A DNA stretch of 64,000 nt from Pogostemon cablin (GCA_023678885.1 CM042965.1:27571777-27635776); one strand, 5' to 3'; counted from the first letter of the stretch, positions 1 through 11,122 are shown. Notes: generated from the letters alone by a model not told the origin. Translations and numbers: made by a program.

Positions 1-1085
1 ATTATAACAATAAACCCTGCTCATTAGTGAACGCACTCAACCAATAACCCTGTCATGCATTCAGACTCTACACAACGATTATTGATGCATAAAACAACTA
101 TGAGTATGGATTAAAAACGTGCAATCTTATATAAAATAAACCACAAGTAGTGTTGTACGGAGTATACACACGAAATACAAATTAACTCATGAAACCTTCA
201 TAACCCTAGAACTACCGAAGTGGCTCTAGCCCATGATTGATCTAAGAACAACCATGGTTAGTTGGACCAATCTTACTTGAAACTCCAGCTGAACCTCTGT
301 CTCAGCTCTCCTACTCTCCTCTTGTAATGTGTTGTTGACGATGATCCCTCTCTTCTTTCTTTTTCGTTCTCTTAGTGGCCGTGTCTTTCTTGACTGCATG
401 AGCCTCCTTTTATACTTGTAATCACGTCTCTAGGGCTTGGAATGGGCTTTTCAAGTGATCCCACGCGTTTCGACCTCAAAAATCTGGATAAGGTAAGTTC
501 TCGCACGTTGGTTCGACCTCGTCAAACAAGTCGAACCACTGGCCGCAGGTCGAACCATAGGTCGAACCTACCTACTGGAAGTATTCTGCACTTGGTTCGA
601 CCTCTTGTACAGGTCGAACCCCTCGGGTCTTGGTCGAACCACAGGTCGAACCCCCACACTGGACAATTTCCGCTCCTGGTTCGACCAACCGTCAGGTCGA
701 ACCCCAACGGCGTGGTCGAACCCATCTTCTTGCAAACTGGTTCGACCATGGTTCGACCTGATGAACAAGTCGAACCCCTTGAGTCGTGGTCGAACCTTCC
801 TCCTGCACACTTTGCAATGCTGGTTCGACCTGTAGGAGAGGTCGAACCCTCCTCCATCAGGTCAAACCTCCTCTCTCCTTGGCGGTTCGCGTGGTCTCAA
901 CTTCGTCTCTTCGATTCTTGGCACTTCCACTCCGATTTTGCTATGAAAACCACTCAAATAGCTCTGCTAACACCTGATTCATGCTAATTCACAATATATA
1001 TAGGTTTTCCATCTATTTCCACCTCAAAACTCTCCAAAACTAGCACAAAATATGGTGCCAAACTTGTGAATTTACACACTCATCA
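1..1085 (-). mobile_element. Athila-type LTR of the element A family, truncated by the window edge
   Basis: This is the reverse complement of most of the LTR seen at 9333-11012 and 28475-30164. Its right end reads ACTCATCA, the complement of the LTR start TGATGAGT. At base 1 the match is still running, so the rest of the LTR lies outside the window. Because the element is on the minus strand, flanking DNA starts at 1086; this is either a solo LTR or the 5' LTR of an element extending leftward. The stretch near 310-400 differs from the other two copies, so it is a diverged family member. Confidence 0.9.
510..868 (-). repeat. Palindromic GGTTCGACC / GGTCGAACC array in LTR
   Basis: The 9-mer GGTTCGACC and its complement GGTCGAACC recur many times, often as hairpins with about 10-bp arms and a short loop. 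It is the counterpart of the arrays at 9551-9889 and 28692-29039. Open frames across it on both strands are by-products of the repeat. Confidence 0.9.
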
Positions 1086-2516
1086 AGATCTCAAAGATAG
1101 ATCTGGAGGAGGAAGAAGTCGATGAAAATAATGAAGTAGGGTTGGAGAGAATTTTTTTTGGATCCAGTCATGATTTTCAAGATAATACACTCACCCAAGT
1201 GAATACCAGACGCCATATCCCCGTTAGTTTTTTACGAAAAATAACTAAAAATTCTTAAAGGACTTAAAGTGATCTAAAAATGATCATTTTGGCAATGATT
1301 GATTCACATGGGACTAAAATTGAAAATTTCCCTAAAAAATGGAGGTTTAATTGGGTTGGACCAGAAAAATTGGTTGAAACAATCCAACAGGTGAAACATC
1401 ATAAAATTAAAAATTAAAATTTTTAAAAAATTTATACATAATCAGTTGGATCGGCTAAACCAATTTTTCCTGTCCAACCCGATTCAACCTTAAAATAGTT
1501 TTTTTTTGTGGTTCGGATTGGTTCCAATCGGTCCGATCCAATTGTGAAAATATTGTTTAAAATATACTATTTTTAAACACTTTTTATGATATTGTGAGAA
1601 TTTTAATATAATGTGAGAAATTATAATTTTTTCCTATCAAATTATCACATTTGGTCCTTTAAGTCTTTTGTCAAATTATCACAAAATCCATATTTGGTCC
1701 TTTAACTATTGAAATCTTCAATTTTAGGTATTTTGAGGGACCAAAATTGGACAAAAAAGACTAAAATTTAAAAATTTAAAAGATACAGGACTATTTGTGG
1801 GTTTAGTAATACTTAGGAGAGCATTTGTGATAATTTCTTTGCAGAATAAATAAAGATACCACATGAATCATGACTTTGTAAACTTTACTTGCCAAGATAC
1901 ATCACGTATACTCACATAAACATATAGCCATAACCATTATTGGATTAACTTGATGTAATCCACGTTTAAGTTTCCATCTACCATGCTTAAACACCTAATG
2001 TTCATTTCCTATCATGCTGATATATCTGTTAAATTCCATCTTCCAAACATAGCAAAAAATCCAAAGCATTTAAAGCTAAATCAACTCTAAGAGACATTTT
2101 ATCAAACATTTTACGTGCATCACTACCATTTATCTACACAATGTTAAAAGAGAAATATTTATACTCAAAATCTCCATGTGAATCCACTAGAAAAAACACA
2201 TCTTCTTATATCAAATAGAATTAAAATATATGTAATCTGCATTGAATGAACATATTGGATCATTATTTTCAAGTGTCGATGTCAACCACTGATGTTTAGA
2301 AAGAGAAAATGTATTGGAATTATTTAAGAAAATGAATCACAAACCGAAAATTCTTAACTTACCAATGATTCTTCTTATTACTGTATGAGAAATTGAATTG
2401 GTAATAACTATTTTATGAAGGCAAATGTCAATATGCAAGGCTCGGTGGACTTCGTTTCCTGCGTCTTTTCCCTTCTCTTATTTCTTTGGTGAACAGTTTT
2501 TGCCACTAAGTTAATA
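1086..2516. other. Non-coding AT-rich DNA
   Basis: No credible gene. It holds the inverted repeat at 1344-1490. Around 1640-1760 there are two direct copies of TTTGGTCCTTTAA followed by GGGACCAAAATTGG in the opposite sense, which looks like the remains of a small inverted-repeat element. Confidence 0.6.
1344..1490. repeat. Inverted repeat with arms of about 45 bp
   Basis: The left arm contains GGGTTGGACCAGAAAAATTG (1353-) and the right arm its near-perfect complement CAATTTTTCCTGTCCAACCC (1461-1480). Similarity extends outward to about 1344 and 1490 with a few mismatches. The AT-rich loop is about 50 bp. It is probably a small foldback element; no clear target duplication was found. Confidence 0.65.
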
Positions 2517-2734
2517 CTCCCTCAATCCGCCGGAGAGGTATACATTTTGCTATATTGGGCGTCCGCACCAAAGGTATACATTTTCCTTTTTAAACACATG
2601 GGACCCACACATCATTAATACATTTAATATATGGGACCCACACACTCAACTAATACAACTATCTACTACACATTAAAAATAATACTCCTTAATCCACGTG
2701 CAAAGAGTAAATGTATACGTTTGTGGTGAACGAG
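2517..2734. mobile_element. Stowaway-like MITE
   Basis: It starts TA|CTCCCTCAATCCGCC and ends GGTGAACGAG|TA, with GTATACATTT-type sequence close to both ends in inverted orientation. Size, TA duplication and CTCCCTC start fit Tc1/mariner-derived Stowaway MITEs. It has no coding potential. Confidence 0.7.
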
Positions 2735-2889
2735 TATATATGAATTAGAAGGAAGAAAATAAATAGTTAACGACGTCTATATTAATTCCGTGAGTTTGTC
2801 TTGGATTGAGATTTCCTTTATTAATGTAAATCTTAATTTGAGAAAAAATAAAAAAATAAATGTTGATTTGAGAAAAATGTTAAATCATA

Positions 2890-3169
2890 CTCCATCCGTC
2901 CCATAATACTTTTCTCACTTTCCTCATTTGTTTGTCCCACAAAATCTTTCACCCACCAAAAAAGGAAAACCACTTTATCCAACAACCTCAAAAGTTACTT
3001 TAATTTCAAATTTGCCACTCATTTTTCACACACATATCATTACTTTATACTTTTTTATTACCTAAAAATACTGCAATACCCTCCAAAGTCAATAAAATTG
3101 GTCAAAAAGTACAACTTTTCTTAAACAACGTGTAACAGTAAATGTGAAAAGTTTTTCGGGATGAAGGGA
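2890..3169. mobile_element. Stowaway-like MITE
   Basis: The left end is TA|CTCCATCCGTCCCATAATAC; the right end complements it (TTTTTCGGGATGAAGGGA|TA). The length is 280 bp. The interior has the ACCTAAAAATACNNCAATACCC sequence also seen in the MITE copies at 50940-51455, so the two are related. Confidence 0.8.
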
Positions 3170-3222
3170 TAACTTATTTTGAGACATTATCTTAAATTTT
3201 GGCCTTAATAGAAAAATCTTCC

Positions 3223-3224
<2 letters not shown>

Positions 3225-3285
<61 letters not shown>
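3225..3285. repeat. (AT)n microsatellite
   Basis: About 60 bp of uninterrupted AT dinucleotide lies directly against the left end of the foldback element at 3286. Confidence 0.95.
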
Positions 3286-3287
<2 letters not shown>

Positions 3288-3575
3288 ACTTTTTAATATA
3301 TCCTCCGTTTCATTCATAAATCTTCATCTACTTTTCGCACGCAGATTAAAGAGTATTAATATTTAAGGCTATTGAGATTTTTAAATTTTATATATATATA
3401 TAAAATTTAAAAATCTCAATAGCCTTAAATATTAATACTCTTTAATCTGCGTGCGAAAAGTAGATGAATATAAAATTTAAAAATCTCAATAGCCTTAAAT
3501 ATTAATACTCTTTAATCTGCGTGCGAAAAGTAGATGAAGATTTATGAATAAAACGGAGGGAATATTAAAAAGTAC
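3286..3575. mobile_element. Foldback MITE with one arm tandemly duplicated
   Basis: The left arm (3286 to about 3395, starting GTACTTTTTAATATATCCTC) is an almost perfect inverted repeat of the right side, which ends GGAGGGAATATTAAAAAGTAC at 3575. The right arm contains two tandem 70-bp copies (3401-3470 and 3471-3540), so the left arm can pair with either. The CCTCCG/CGGAGG ends suggest a Stowaway/mariner-derived element. Confidence 0.8.
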
Positions 3576-4082
3576 AACATTTATGCTAAATAAAATATTA
3601 TAAATCTTAATTGAAGTGTATATACACACATGCATTCTTTAAATCGGATCTTCTTTCATACTGCTCTATTTCCTCTTCACTATTATAAGAGAAAATTGAG
3701 GTAAAAAAAAAAAGAAATGGGAGAGGAAGTTGAGAGAAATTTTAGGTGTAAAAAATAAGTGAAGTATGAAAAGAAATAATGAAATAAAAATGGAGGGCAT
3801 TAATGGAGAGGATCCACCCTTGCAAGCACAAGTTAAATAGTGAGCCCTTTCTATAAGCCACTTGAGGTACATCCTGCGATTTACCTCCTCCACTAATCTT
3901 TAGGGTAGGGGCGGTGGAGCCCCAAATGGTGAGGTACAACATTAGAACTAGTTTGGTAGGTTGGTCGTATAGCCCCACTTTTGCCAGTGCCTAATTAATA
4001 TTCATCGGTTTTCTAAATTGCACATTTATTTATTTTTTCACTATTTATAACTAATTTTAATTATTTTCATAAAAATAATATA
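3576..4082. other. Non-coding AT-rich DNA
   Basis: Nothing recognisable. The slightly GC-richer stretch at 3800-3980 has short minus-strand open frames, but they overlap in different frames and show no domain. Confidence 0.5.
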
Positions 4083-4742
4083 CTACTTCATCTATCTCAA
4101 GAATACCTTCACACTTTCCATTCTAGTCTATCCAAAAATACTTTCACCCTAAAAATATAAACAATATAATATCAATAACTTTGCAATACTACAATATTAC
4201 AAAAATGTCACATTCTTTCTATACACAATCTAGTCAAAGTCAATTGTAGCATACACTTTATTCTATTTCAATTACCCAAAATACTCACTCTCTTTCTTAC
4301 ATCATTTTACAATAAAAAGTTATTTTTTTTAAACTTCGTGTCACCAAATATATGAAGAGTGTATATTGGGTGCACCCGGGTGCAAGGGTGCACTCACATG
4401 TGTATAACTTTTTATTCTATTTTGTATACATGTTATTCTGTTTTGTATATGTGTTTCATCATAATTGTATATTTTTTTCACATTAAAATTTTCATTAAAA
4501 AAACTAGCATCATATGTGTATAACTTTTTATTCAATAGTGTATACGTGTTTTTTAATAATTGTATATTTTTTTACACTCAATTTTTCATTAAAAAATCTA
4601 ACAATTAAATTGTATATATTTTTGCTCTTAATTGTATATATTTATGTTTATATTTGTATATGGGTGCACCCTATCTTAGGGTGCACCCGGTGCACACTAT
4701 AATTAGTCATTCATGAATGTATTCTTGAGACGAATGACGTAA
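4083..4742. mobile_element. Stowaway-like MITE split by another element
   Basis: The ends are TA|CTACTTCATCTATCTCAAGA on the left and, inverted, TCTTGAGACGAATGACGTAA|TA on the right. The inner CTCAAGAATAC is perfectly inverted. Removing the insert at 4358-4698 leaves a MITE of about 320 bp, the usual size. Confidence 0.7.
4358..4698. mobile_element. Small inverted-repeat element inside the MITE
   Basis: It begins AGTGTATATTGGGTGCACCC and ends GGGTGCACCCGGTGCACACT, which are mostly complementary and centred on the palindrome GGGTGCACCC. Inside, a segment of about 115 bp with CATATGTGTATAACTTTTTA-like starts near 4394 and 4510 is imperfectly duplicated. I could not define a target duplication, so the superfamily is open. 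Confidence 0.65.
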
Positions 4743-5202
4743 TATTTTTAAATAAATAAAAGTATAAAGTATTCAACGTGTATTAAAAATTAAATCATAA
4801 TTTTAAAATTATAGGATTTTATAAAGTTTTTTGTTGTGTCATTTTATCATATGTGGGCACTTTTACTTAAAAAAAATGAATACTTTTACCATGAACTCCA
4901 AAATAATTAAATGAGGATTTTTGAGGTGTACATAGGATAATATCTATTCAATTTTTTTCACTTTGTTATTGTGGTATATTATACCATAAAATATTCATTA
5001 TCTTTTTATTTCATATGGGGTCAATAACAAAACTTTAATAAAATCTTTCAAAATTATACAATATATCATCAATTTAAATTTAAAAGTTAGAGTAAAAGAG
5101 TATTTAAAAATACGTTAACTATCATTTGAATTAAAGACTTATTTTATCAATTTAGGATAAAAAATAAAATAAAACTATGCATTCATAATTAAAAAATGAC
5201 AA
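4743..5202. other. Non-coding AT-rich DNA
   Basis: No gene, repeat or recognisable element seen. Confidence 0.5.
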
Positions 5203-5477
5203 AGTCTCTTGTGAGATAGGTTATTTGTAAGACGGGTATGAAGCGGATCTACTAATCATTAAAGTAAGCTTATAGTATAGATAAAGTATGCTTAATGATT
5301 GTTAAAGTTTATTTTCTAAAATATATGCTGAATTATGCATTAAAGTATGATTTAGTGTGTTATAATATGATTTATTATTAATATACTTTAACTACAAATA
5401 AGCATACTTTATCTAATACAATAAACATACTTTAGTGATGGGTCGACCCGTCTTACACCCATCTCACAAGAGAGTCT
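5203..5477. mobile_element. MITE with GTCTCTTGTGAGAT terminal inverted repeats
   Basis: The left end AGTCTCTTGTGAGATAGG and right end CCCATCTCACAAGAGAGTCT are inverted copies, continuing inward as GTAAGACGGGT and ACCCGTCTTAC. The interior is AT-rich with repeated TAAAGTATG. It is non-coding and the superfamily was not determined. Confidence 0.75.
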
Positions 5478-5723
5478 CCCTTGAAAAATTATAAATTATC
5501 AAAATAACTTGTAAATACTACATCAAAATCTCATATATTAAACATGTTTTCTAAAATTATATTTTATAATTTATAAGCATTAAAATTACATAAGAATTAA
5601 TGGAAAATTTATATGGTGACATTTTATAATTTTTTTGTGATTATATAATTTTAGATTCTAAATTGATAGTTTTATATATTGTGTTCTAAATGGATAAAAA
5701 AATACTTTAAGTACCTCTAAGTG
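5478..5723. other. Non-coding AT-rich DNA
   Basis: No feature seen, apart from the target duplication of the next element at its right edge (5716-5723). Confidence 0.5.
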
Positions 5724-6249
5724 TAGGGGAGTCAATTCCCGACACGACACGATATCATGACACGACACGTGCACGACACGATAATTGCTGGTTAGTATTT
5801 GGCCTTATTGGATTTGTGTCATTATCGTGTCAACCCAATAAGGATACAAAAATTTCGTATCGTGTTCGTGTCGGGTTCGTGTCAACCGTTAAGCACAATT
5901 AATATTAACAGATGACCCATTAACCCGTTAACAACCCAATAACCTGTTAACAACCCAATATAAATATAAAATTAGAAAAATATATGATAAAAATATTTAA
6001 TAATAATTTTAAAATATATTAATTTAAAATTTTATTTATTTTAATTAGTATTTTTTTATTTTTTTTATTTTTATTTTCTTATCGTGTTGTTATCGTGTCG
6101 TGTCGTGTCAACCCGTTATTTTTCGTGTTCGTGTTCGTGTCGTGTTGGAACGAATCCTTATCGTGTCGTGTTCATATTTGCCCTTATCGTGTCGTGTCAC
6201 TATCGTGTCGACACGAAACTTAATCTGTTAACACGAATTGCCACCCCTA
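5724..6249. mobile_element. Non-autonomous hAT-like element
   Basis: The termini TAGGGGAGTCAATTC and GAATTGCCACCCCTA are inverted repeats. They are flanked by 8-bp direct repeats TCTAAGTG (5716-5723) and CCTAAGTG (6250-6257), 7 of 8 identical, the duplication size of hAT transposons. Subterminal regions are rich in CGACACGACACG on the left and CGTGTCGTGTCG on the right, which could be subterminal transposase-binding repeats. No ORF. Confidence 0.8.
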
Positions 6250-6493
6250 CCTAAGTGATAGTTAATCGGTTTCAAATTCCGTAAAGAATAAACTCCTAAA
6301 ATTACATAATTTTTTTTAAAATTTAATTATAAACTTTTTTTTTGTCATTTAAATAATCAACACTTTTTATTTTCTCAATTTAAATACAATCTTTTTCTTT
6401 TTCTATTTCTATTTAGTTAAATGCATGATCTTTTACTTTTTGCTATTTTGTCACCTCACTCAATAATAATCGATACACACTAAATACGTCTAT
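6250..6493. other. Non-coding AT-rich DNA
   Basis: Nothing recognised except the target duplications of the two flanking hAT-like elements. Confidence 0.5.
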
Positions 6494-7307
6494 CAAGGAT
6501 GAAAATATCAATATCGGTTAAAATATCGGTACCTCAAATTTACGGATATATCGATGGATATATCGAATATCGATATCGATATCGGTAAAATTTTAAAAAA
6601 TCACGGAAACTTGAAAAAAAATAAAAAAAAATTAATTTATTAACTTTTCAATATATTATAACTAATTTCAATATATAAATACACTTTAAAATCTCAATAA
6701 AACTCATAACATATGATAAGCAAATCAATAACAACATATTTAAATAGTCTGAGTTATACAATAATTACTACTTGTTGTTTAATACATAATAACTAATACC
6801 AAAATGATGATCTATGAGACTCAAATATAAAACATGTCATGCACTTTAGATCTAAACAATATTGGTACCAGCTCATCGAAAAGTGAAAAGTGATAACAAT
6901 TTTAATAAAAAGTGATAATTAATTAATCAAAAGTAAAACAATGGCACCATGAGATGGTTTTACGCAAGTGTAACATATTAATAACAAAAAAAATATTTGG
7001 TTAGTAAAAGTAAAATAAAAAAATTATTTTATTTTTTAAAAATTATAGATAATTTTTCGATATTTCGATATATCCTCGATTTTTTGTCGATATTGTATCG
7101 ATATTTTCTCGATATATCTCGATATCTGGGAAAATTTGAACTGTGGAAATTCGATATCGATATTCTTACCGATATTTCTCGATATTTTTCGATATATCCT
7201 CGATATCAGAAAAGATATATCCTTTTCCCCTATATCGATATCGGTACTTTCAAAAAATGGATATATCGTGGATATATCGTGAATATATCGGGATATTTTC
7301 GTCCTTG
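6494..7307. mobile_element. Non-autonomous hAT-like element rich in ATATCGATATCG
   Basis: The ends CAAGGATGAAAATATC and GATATTTTCGTCCTTG are inverted repeats. Flanks ACGTCTAT (6486-6493) and ACATCTAT (7308-7315) match at 7 of 8 positions, giving an 8-bp hAT-type duplication. Both subterminal regions carry dense GATATATCG/CGATATCG words. The open frames at 6997-7311 on both strands arise from this low-complexity sequence. Confidence 0.75.
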
Positions 7308-7378
7308 ACATCTATTACGTGAGAAGTACACTAAGACGGTCAAATATCAAATTTGTATATTATTCATTAATTTAATAA

Positions 7379-7541
7379 TAATTGATAATTAATTTAGGTT
7401 AGTCAACTCCTTTATTATAAGAACTCCCTAAAATTTACCAAATCAACAACTAAATTATGTATTATTAATAATTAATTTAGGTTAGTCAACTCCTTTATTA
7501 TAAGAACTCCCTAAAATTTACCTAATCAACAACTAAATTAT
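7379..7541. repeat. Tandem duplication, period 83 bp
   Basis: Two near-identical copies starting at about 7379 and 7462 share AATTTAGGTTAGTCAACTCC and TTATAAGAACTCCCTAAAAT. It is non-coding. Confidence 0.85.
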
Positions 7542-8572
7542 GAGTTCTGCAATTCGTTGACGCTTACAAATGTTAACAGACATGCATGAATTATTACAGA
7601 TGTAAATGGAGTTAATCACATAAATTAATTTTTATTCGATTAATGTCGTCTACATTATCGTACGAACGCTGCAGTCTACTCAATGGATTTATCTATGCCT
7701 TAAATATATTTTTCGTATTCCACCATGATTGGAAGACCATTTTAAACCATGGATATCGTTTCATATTACGAGAAAAAAAAAAGACAATGACGATAAAAAT
7801 GTGTTTATATTTATATTTAGCTAAAGTATGTTTAGTATATGCTAAAGTACGTTACATCAGTTTTGTATTAAAGTATGTTGTTAAATATTGTAAAGTAAAC
7901 ATTTATATTATATTATATTTCACAAAGAATTATTTTAACTAAAATTCATTAATACATTTATAAATAAACATATTTAGATTGAATTTGGGTGTACATGTAT
8001 TAGTTTCATGTATCGAATGCACAGAATATAAACATTAAAGAAACATAAAAACTTGAGTGGAATTAATTCTACTATAGCACAGATATACATTATTTTTTTT
8101 AGAGAATGAGAAATTACTCTTTACTTAAAAAAAAAATATATTATTACTCTTAATAAAAAAACAATATTACTATAGTTTTTCTAGATGTAACAATATTACT
8201 ATAGTTAATAAACTCTTTCAAATAAAATAACATTATACTATATTTTAAAGAGTAAATCGTTGTATTCTAAAAATTAATCATTTCTAAAAAAATAATACTA
8301 CACAGCATTCAGTTTGCACTGTTATATTTAAATTTTTTTAAAAATACCCAGTCCGCCCTACAATGATAATTACCCATTTTCATTTTGGCCGTACGACTTT
8401 AATAGTAACGTAACCCTTTTTGGCAAGAGTTGGTCTCTTGTGTCCTCGGGGACCCCATGAGAACACAAGAATAAAATATTAATTATTTTTATGTTCCCAT
8501 GGAAGTACGGTGTGTTCTTGGGAGCACACAAGTTTTGCCTTTCGGCAAATGAGTCACACAAAACAATTAATA
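7542..8572. other. Non-coding AT-rich DNA
   Basis: No gene recognised. Short frames at 7643-7942 and 8370-8703 have no domain and AT-driven composition. Confidence 0.5.
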
Positions 8573-8605
8573 TTCCCTCCATCCCATACTTATGTTCATA
8601 CTTTC
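8573..8605. mobile_element. Left piece of a Stowaway-like MITE interrupted by element C
   Basis: It starts TA|TTCCCTCCATCCCATACTTA. The sequence stops at the CTTTC duplication of element C (8601-8605) and resumes at 50940. The joined MITE would be about 282 bp, with an inverted end GTTTGGGATGGAGGGAG|TA at 51171-51190. Confidence 0.8.
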
Positions 8606-9332
8606 TGTTATGGGTATTATATCCCCCATACCAAACGGGCCGGAAACTCAACAAGCTAGCCTGCCACGAACAAAGGTCCAACTACGGAGAGGCCCTAGAA
8701 TAGGAATAAATGGTAACTTATTGAATGACAACGGCCCAAAGGACAGCCCAAGAGGCACCCGAGGAATAACCGAGAAGAAACCCCAGAAACAAGCCCATCA
8801 TTGAGGATCGAAGAACCCAAGGAGACGAAACCAAGAGAGGGCAGAGAGACAGGAAGCCCACTCAGGAAATAGGCGGCTGAGACATCTTGGCAAGACACCT
8901 CGACTCCGAAGCCGAAGTAGACGTTCAGGGACTCGGACGAACAACATAGTCTCGGAAATCCATTATCCGATGGCTGAAGGGATTATCAGACTCGTGGGGC
9001 AAAGTACCGAAATATTGGAGAACGGCTAGTGATGGCAGGCTAGAGGATAAGAATAACGATAAGAAAAGATGTTTTGGGCAACACTCCCAACTAGAAGACA
9101 ACACACGACAGTTATATACTTCTTTATCCACCAATGGAAGACAAGCAAAGGACAAAAGGAGACCTGCTGCATTCTGCAAGACATTTTGTAGCTCCCTGCA
9201 CCAACCCCAAAGTCATCGGTGTACCGGCCAGCCCCATTTATGACTTATTGTCTTCGTCCAGGTGACATTAGAAGATTGGACAATCGTTAGGGTTTGTCGG
9301 TAGTATAAATAGCTTCTCTCATAGGAGAGAAG
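8606..9332 (+). mobile_element. Element C 5' LTR, first part (U3 and TATA region)
   Basis: It aligns with 49924 to about 50652 of the 3' LTR. A TATA box TATAAATAG lies at 9304-9312. Element A interrupts the LTR at 9332, about 28 bp downstream of the TATA box; the LTR resumes at 30165 after the AGAAG duplication. Confidence 0.9.
9304..9312 (+). promoter_or_regulatory. TATA box of element C 5' LTR
   Basis: TATAAATAG sits in the sequence GTAGTATAAATAGCTTCTC, matched by TATAAATATC at 50624 in the 3' LTR. The predicted start site is about where element A inserted. Confidence 0.65.
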
Positions 9333-9550
9333 TGATGAGTGTGTAAATTCACAAGTTTGGCATCGGGTTTTGTGCTAGTTTTGGAGCGTTTTGAGGTGGA
9401 AATAGGTGGAAAACCTATGTATATTGTGAATTAGCATGAATCAGGTGTTAGTGGAGCTATTTAAGTGGTTTTCATAGCAAAAACAGAGTGGAAGTGCCAA
9501 GAATCGAAGAGACGAAGTCGAGACCACGCGAACCGCCAAGAAAAGAGTAG

Positions 9551-9889
9551 GGTTCGACCTGATGGAGTAGGGTTCGACCTCTCCTACAGGTCGAACCAGC
9601 ATTGTGAAACAGCAGAAGGAGGGTTCGACCACGACTCAAGGGGTTCGACCTGTTCATCAGGTCGAACCATGGTCGAACCAGTTTGCGAGAAGATGGGTTC
9701 GACCACGACGTTGGGGGTTCGACCTGACAGTTGGTCGAACCAGGAGTGAAAATTGTCCAATAGCGTGGTTCGACCTAAGGTTCGACCTGTGCAAGAGGTC
9801 GAACCAAGCGCAGAATGTGTCCAGTAGCAGGGTTCGACCTGGGGTTCGACCTGTTGGCCAGTGGTTCGACCTGTTGACGAGGTCGAACC
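9551..9889 (+). repeat. Palindromic GGTTCGACC minisatellite, 5' LTR copy
   Basis: About 17 copies of GGTTCGACC or its complement. A typical hairpin is GGTTCGACCT, a 7-nt loop, AGGTCGAACC. Spacers share TGTCCAGTAGCAGG-like text with the internal arrays. It lies in U3, about 100-430 bp upstream of the TATA box. Confidence 0.92.
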
Positions 9890-9984
9890 AAAACGTGGAA
9901 ACTTACCTTATCCAGATTTTTGAGGCCAAAACGCGTGAGATCACTTGAAAAGCTCATTCCAAGCCCTAGAGACGTGATTACAAG

Positions 9985-9991
9985 TATAAAT
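9985..9991 (+). promoter_or_regulatory. TATA box of element A 5' LTR
   Basis: TATAAAT in CAAGTATAAATGGAGG, aligned with TATAAAA at 29136 in the 3' LTR, downstream of the palindromic array. Confidence 0.6.
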
Positions 9992-11018
9992 GGAGGCTCA
10001 TGCAATCAAGAACGTCCAAGCACGAAGAGCTTAAGAGAGACATCGAAGAACGTCCAAGCACGAAGAACTTAAGATCGTGAATCATAAGAGGAGTCCATCC
10101 GGAGGGTGGTGACAGAGGTGTAGCTGGAGACTCAAGTAAGATTGGTCCATCTAACCATGATTGTTCTTAGATCAATCATGGGCTAGAGCCACTTCGGTAG
10201 TTCTAGGGTTATGAAGGTTTCATGAGTTAATTTGTATTTCGTGTGTATACTCCGTACAACACTACTTGTGGTTTAGTTTATATAAGATTGCACGTTTTTA
10301 ATCCATACTCATAGTTGTTTTGTGCATCAATAATCGTTGTGTAGAGTCTGAATGCATAACATGATTATTGGTTGAGTGCGTTCACTAATGAGCAGGGTTT
10401 ATTGTTATAATTCTAAGTGAAGGGATTCCGAAGTCTTATTAGAACTGTCTTATATGAATGTTTGTTAATTGAATTGAATTCGGGTTAACAAGTAGGATAA
10501 AGAGTATAACTTTATAGTACCTAAAAAGGAAGATCAAATCGGGTTAAAGTACTAAGTGCACAGGAAATAATTGATTATGATAGTACCTAAAAAGGGAGGT
10601 AAAGTATACGTCTTGCTCTGAGGATACTCACACGTGTCAAAAGCTTATCTATTTGTGTCTATAGAATAGATTCGCATGGTCTAGCGATGCGTCCATAAAC
10701 CACGAGACAGAGTCGGACATCGACACACGAAAGTACGAATTAACGAAGGAAACTGGATGGCCTGACGAACTACCTATTATCTTATTCGATCACAACTATT
10801 ATTTACTTGCTCTTGCTATTTATTAGCTATTTAAATTGTTACTTAGTTTATAAACCAACTGTTTATTTTCAAAATAGTCATAATCTACTAGAACGTAATT
10901 AATTGTTATTTATCCGTCCCGTGGATTCGATATTTAACTTGGTCACCTTCGAAACTACAATTGATATCCTTCATACTTGGGGATTAATTGTGTGTTGAGA
11001 AAATACTCATCAAGTTTT

Positions 11019-11036
11019 TGGCGCCGTTGCCGGGGA
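11019..11036 (+). promoter_or_regulatory. Element A primer binding site (tRNA-Asp)
   Basis: TGGCGCCGTTGCCGGGGA begins six bases after the LTR. It is exactly complementary to the last 18 bases of plant tRNA-Asp(GTC) including CCA, as I know that tRNA. This is the primer typical of Athila-type elements. Confidence 0.93.
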
Positions 11037-11122
11037 CGGCTTAAAATATCTTTTTGTTATTTCTAGTTTGTTAGGGCTATTTAACTTGTTTTGCTGTTTT
11101 AATTCTAGTTCTTTTTAGGTGT

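Larger units (their letters stand above)
9333..11012 (+). mobile_element. Element A 5' LTR (1680 bp)
   Basis: It starts TGATGAGTGTG and ends GAAAATACTCATCA. It contains the palindromic array (9551-9889), a TATA box at 9985, and just downstream two 38-bp direct repeats starting near 10009 (AAGAACGTCCAAGCACGAAG). Similarity to the 3' LTR is high but visibly lower than between the two LTRs of element B, fitting an older insertion. Confidence 0.95.

Noticed and set aside
442..987. Open frames on both strands across the GGTTCGACC array (also 9465-9948, 24551-24808, 28583-29126)
   Set aside because: The palindromic repeat yields open frames on both strands; the frames are not maintained between copies and contain only repeat-derived peptides. 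Only the gag-protease copy lies inside a real coding frame.
3666..3978. Minus-strand ORFs as a small gene
   Set aside because: Two overlapping frames, low-complexity Phe/Leu-rich peptides, no conserved motif.
9551..9889. A CRISPR-like array
   Set aside because: Repeats are 9-10 bp in both orientations with irregular spacing, inside a plant retrotransposon LTR; no cas genes.
9551..9889. tRNA or SINE suggested by repeated GGTTCGA B-box cores
   Set aside because: No A-box at the right distance, no acceptor or anticodon stems, and the motif is part of a palindromic repeat.
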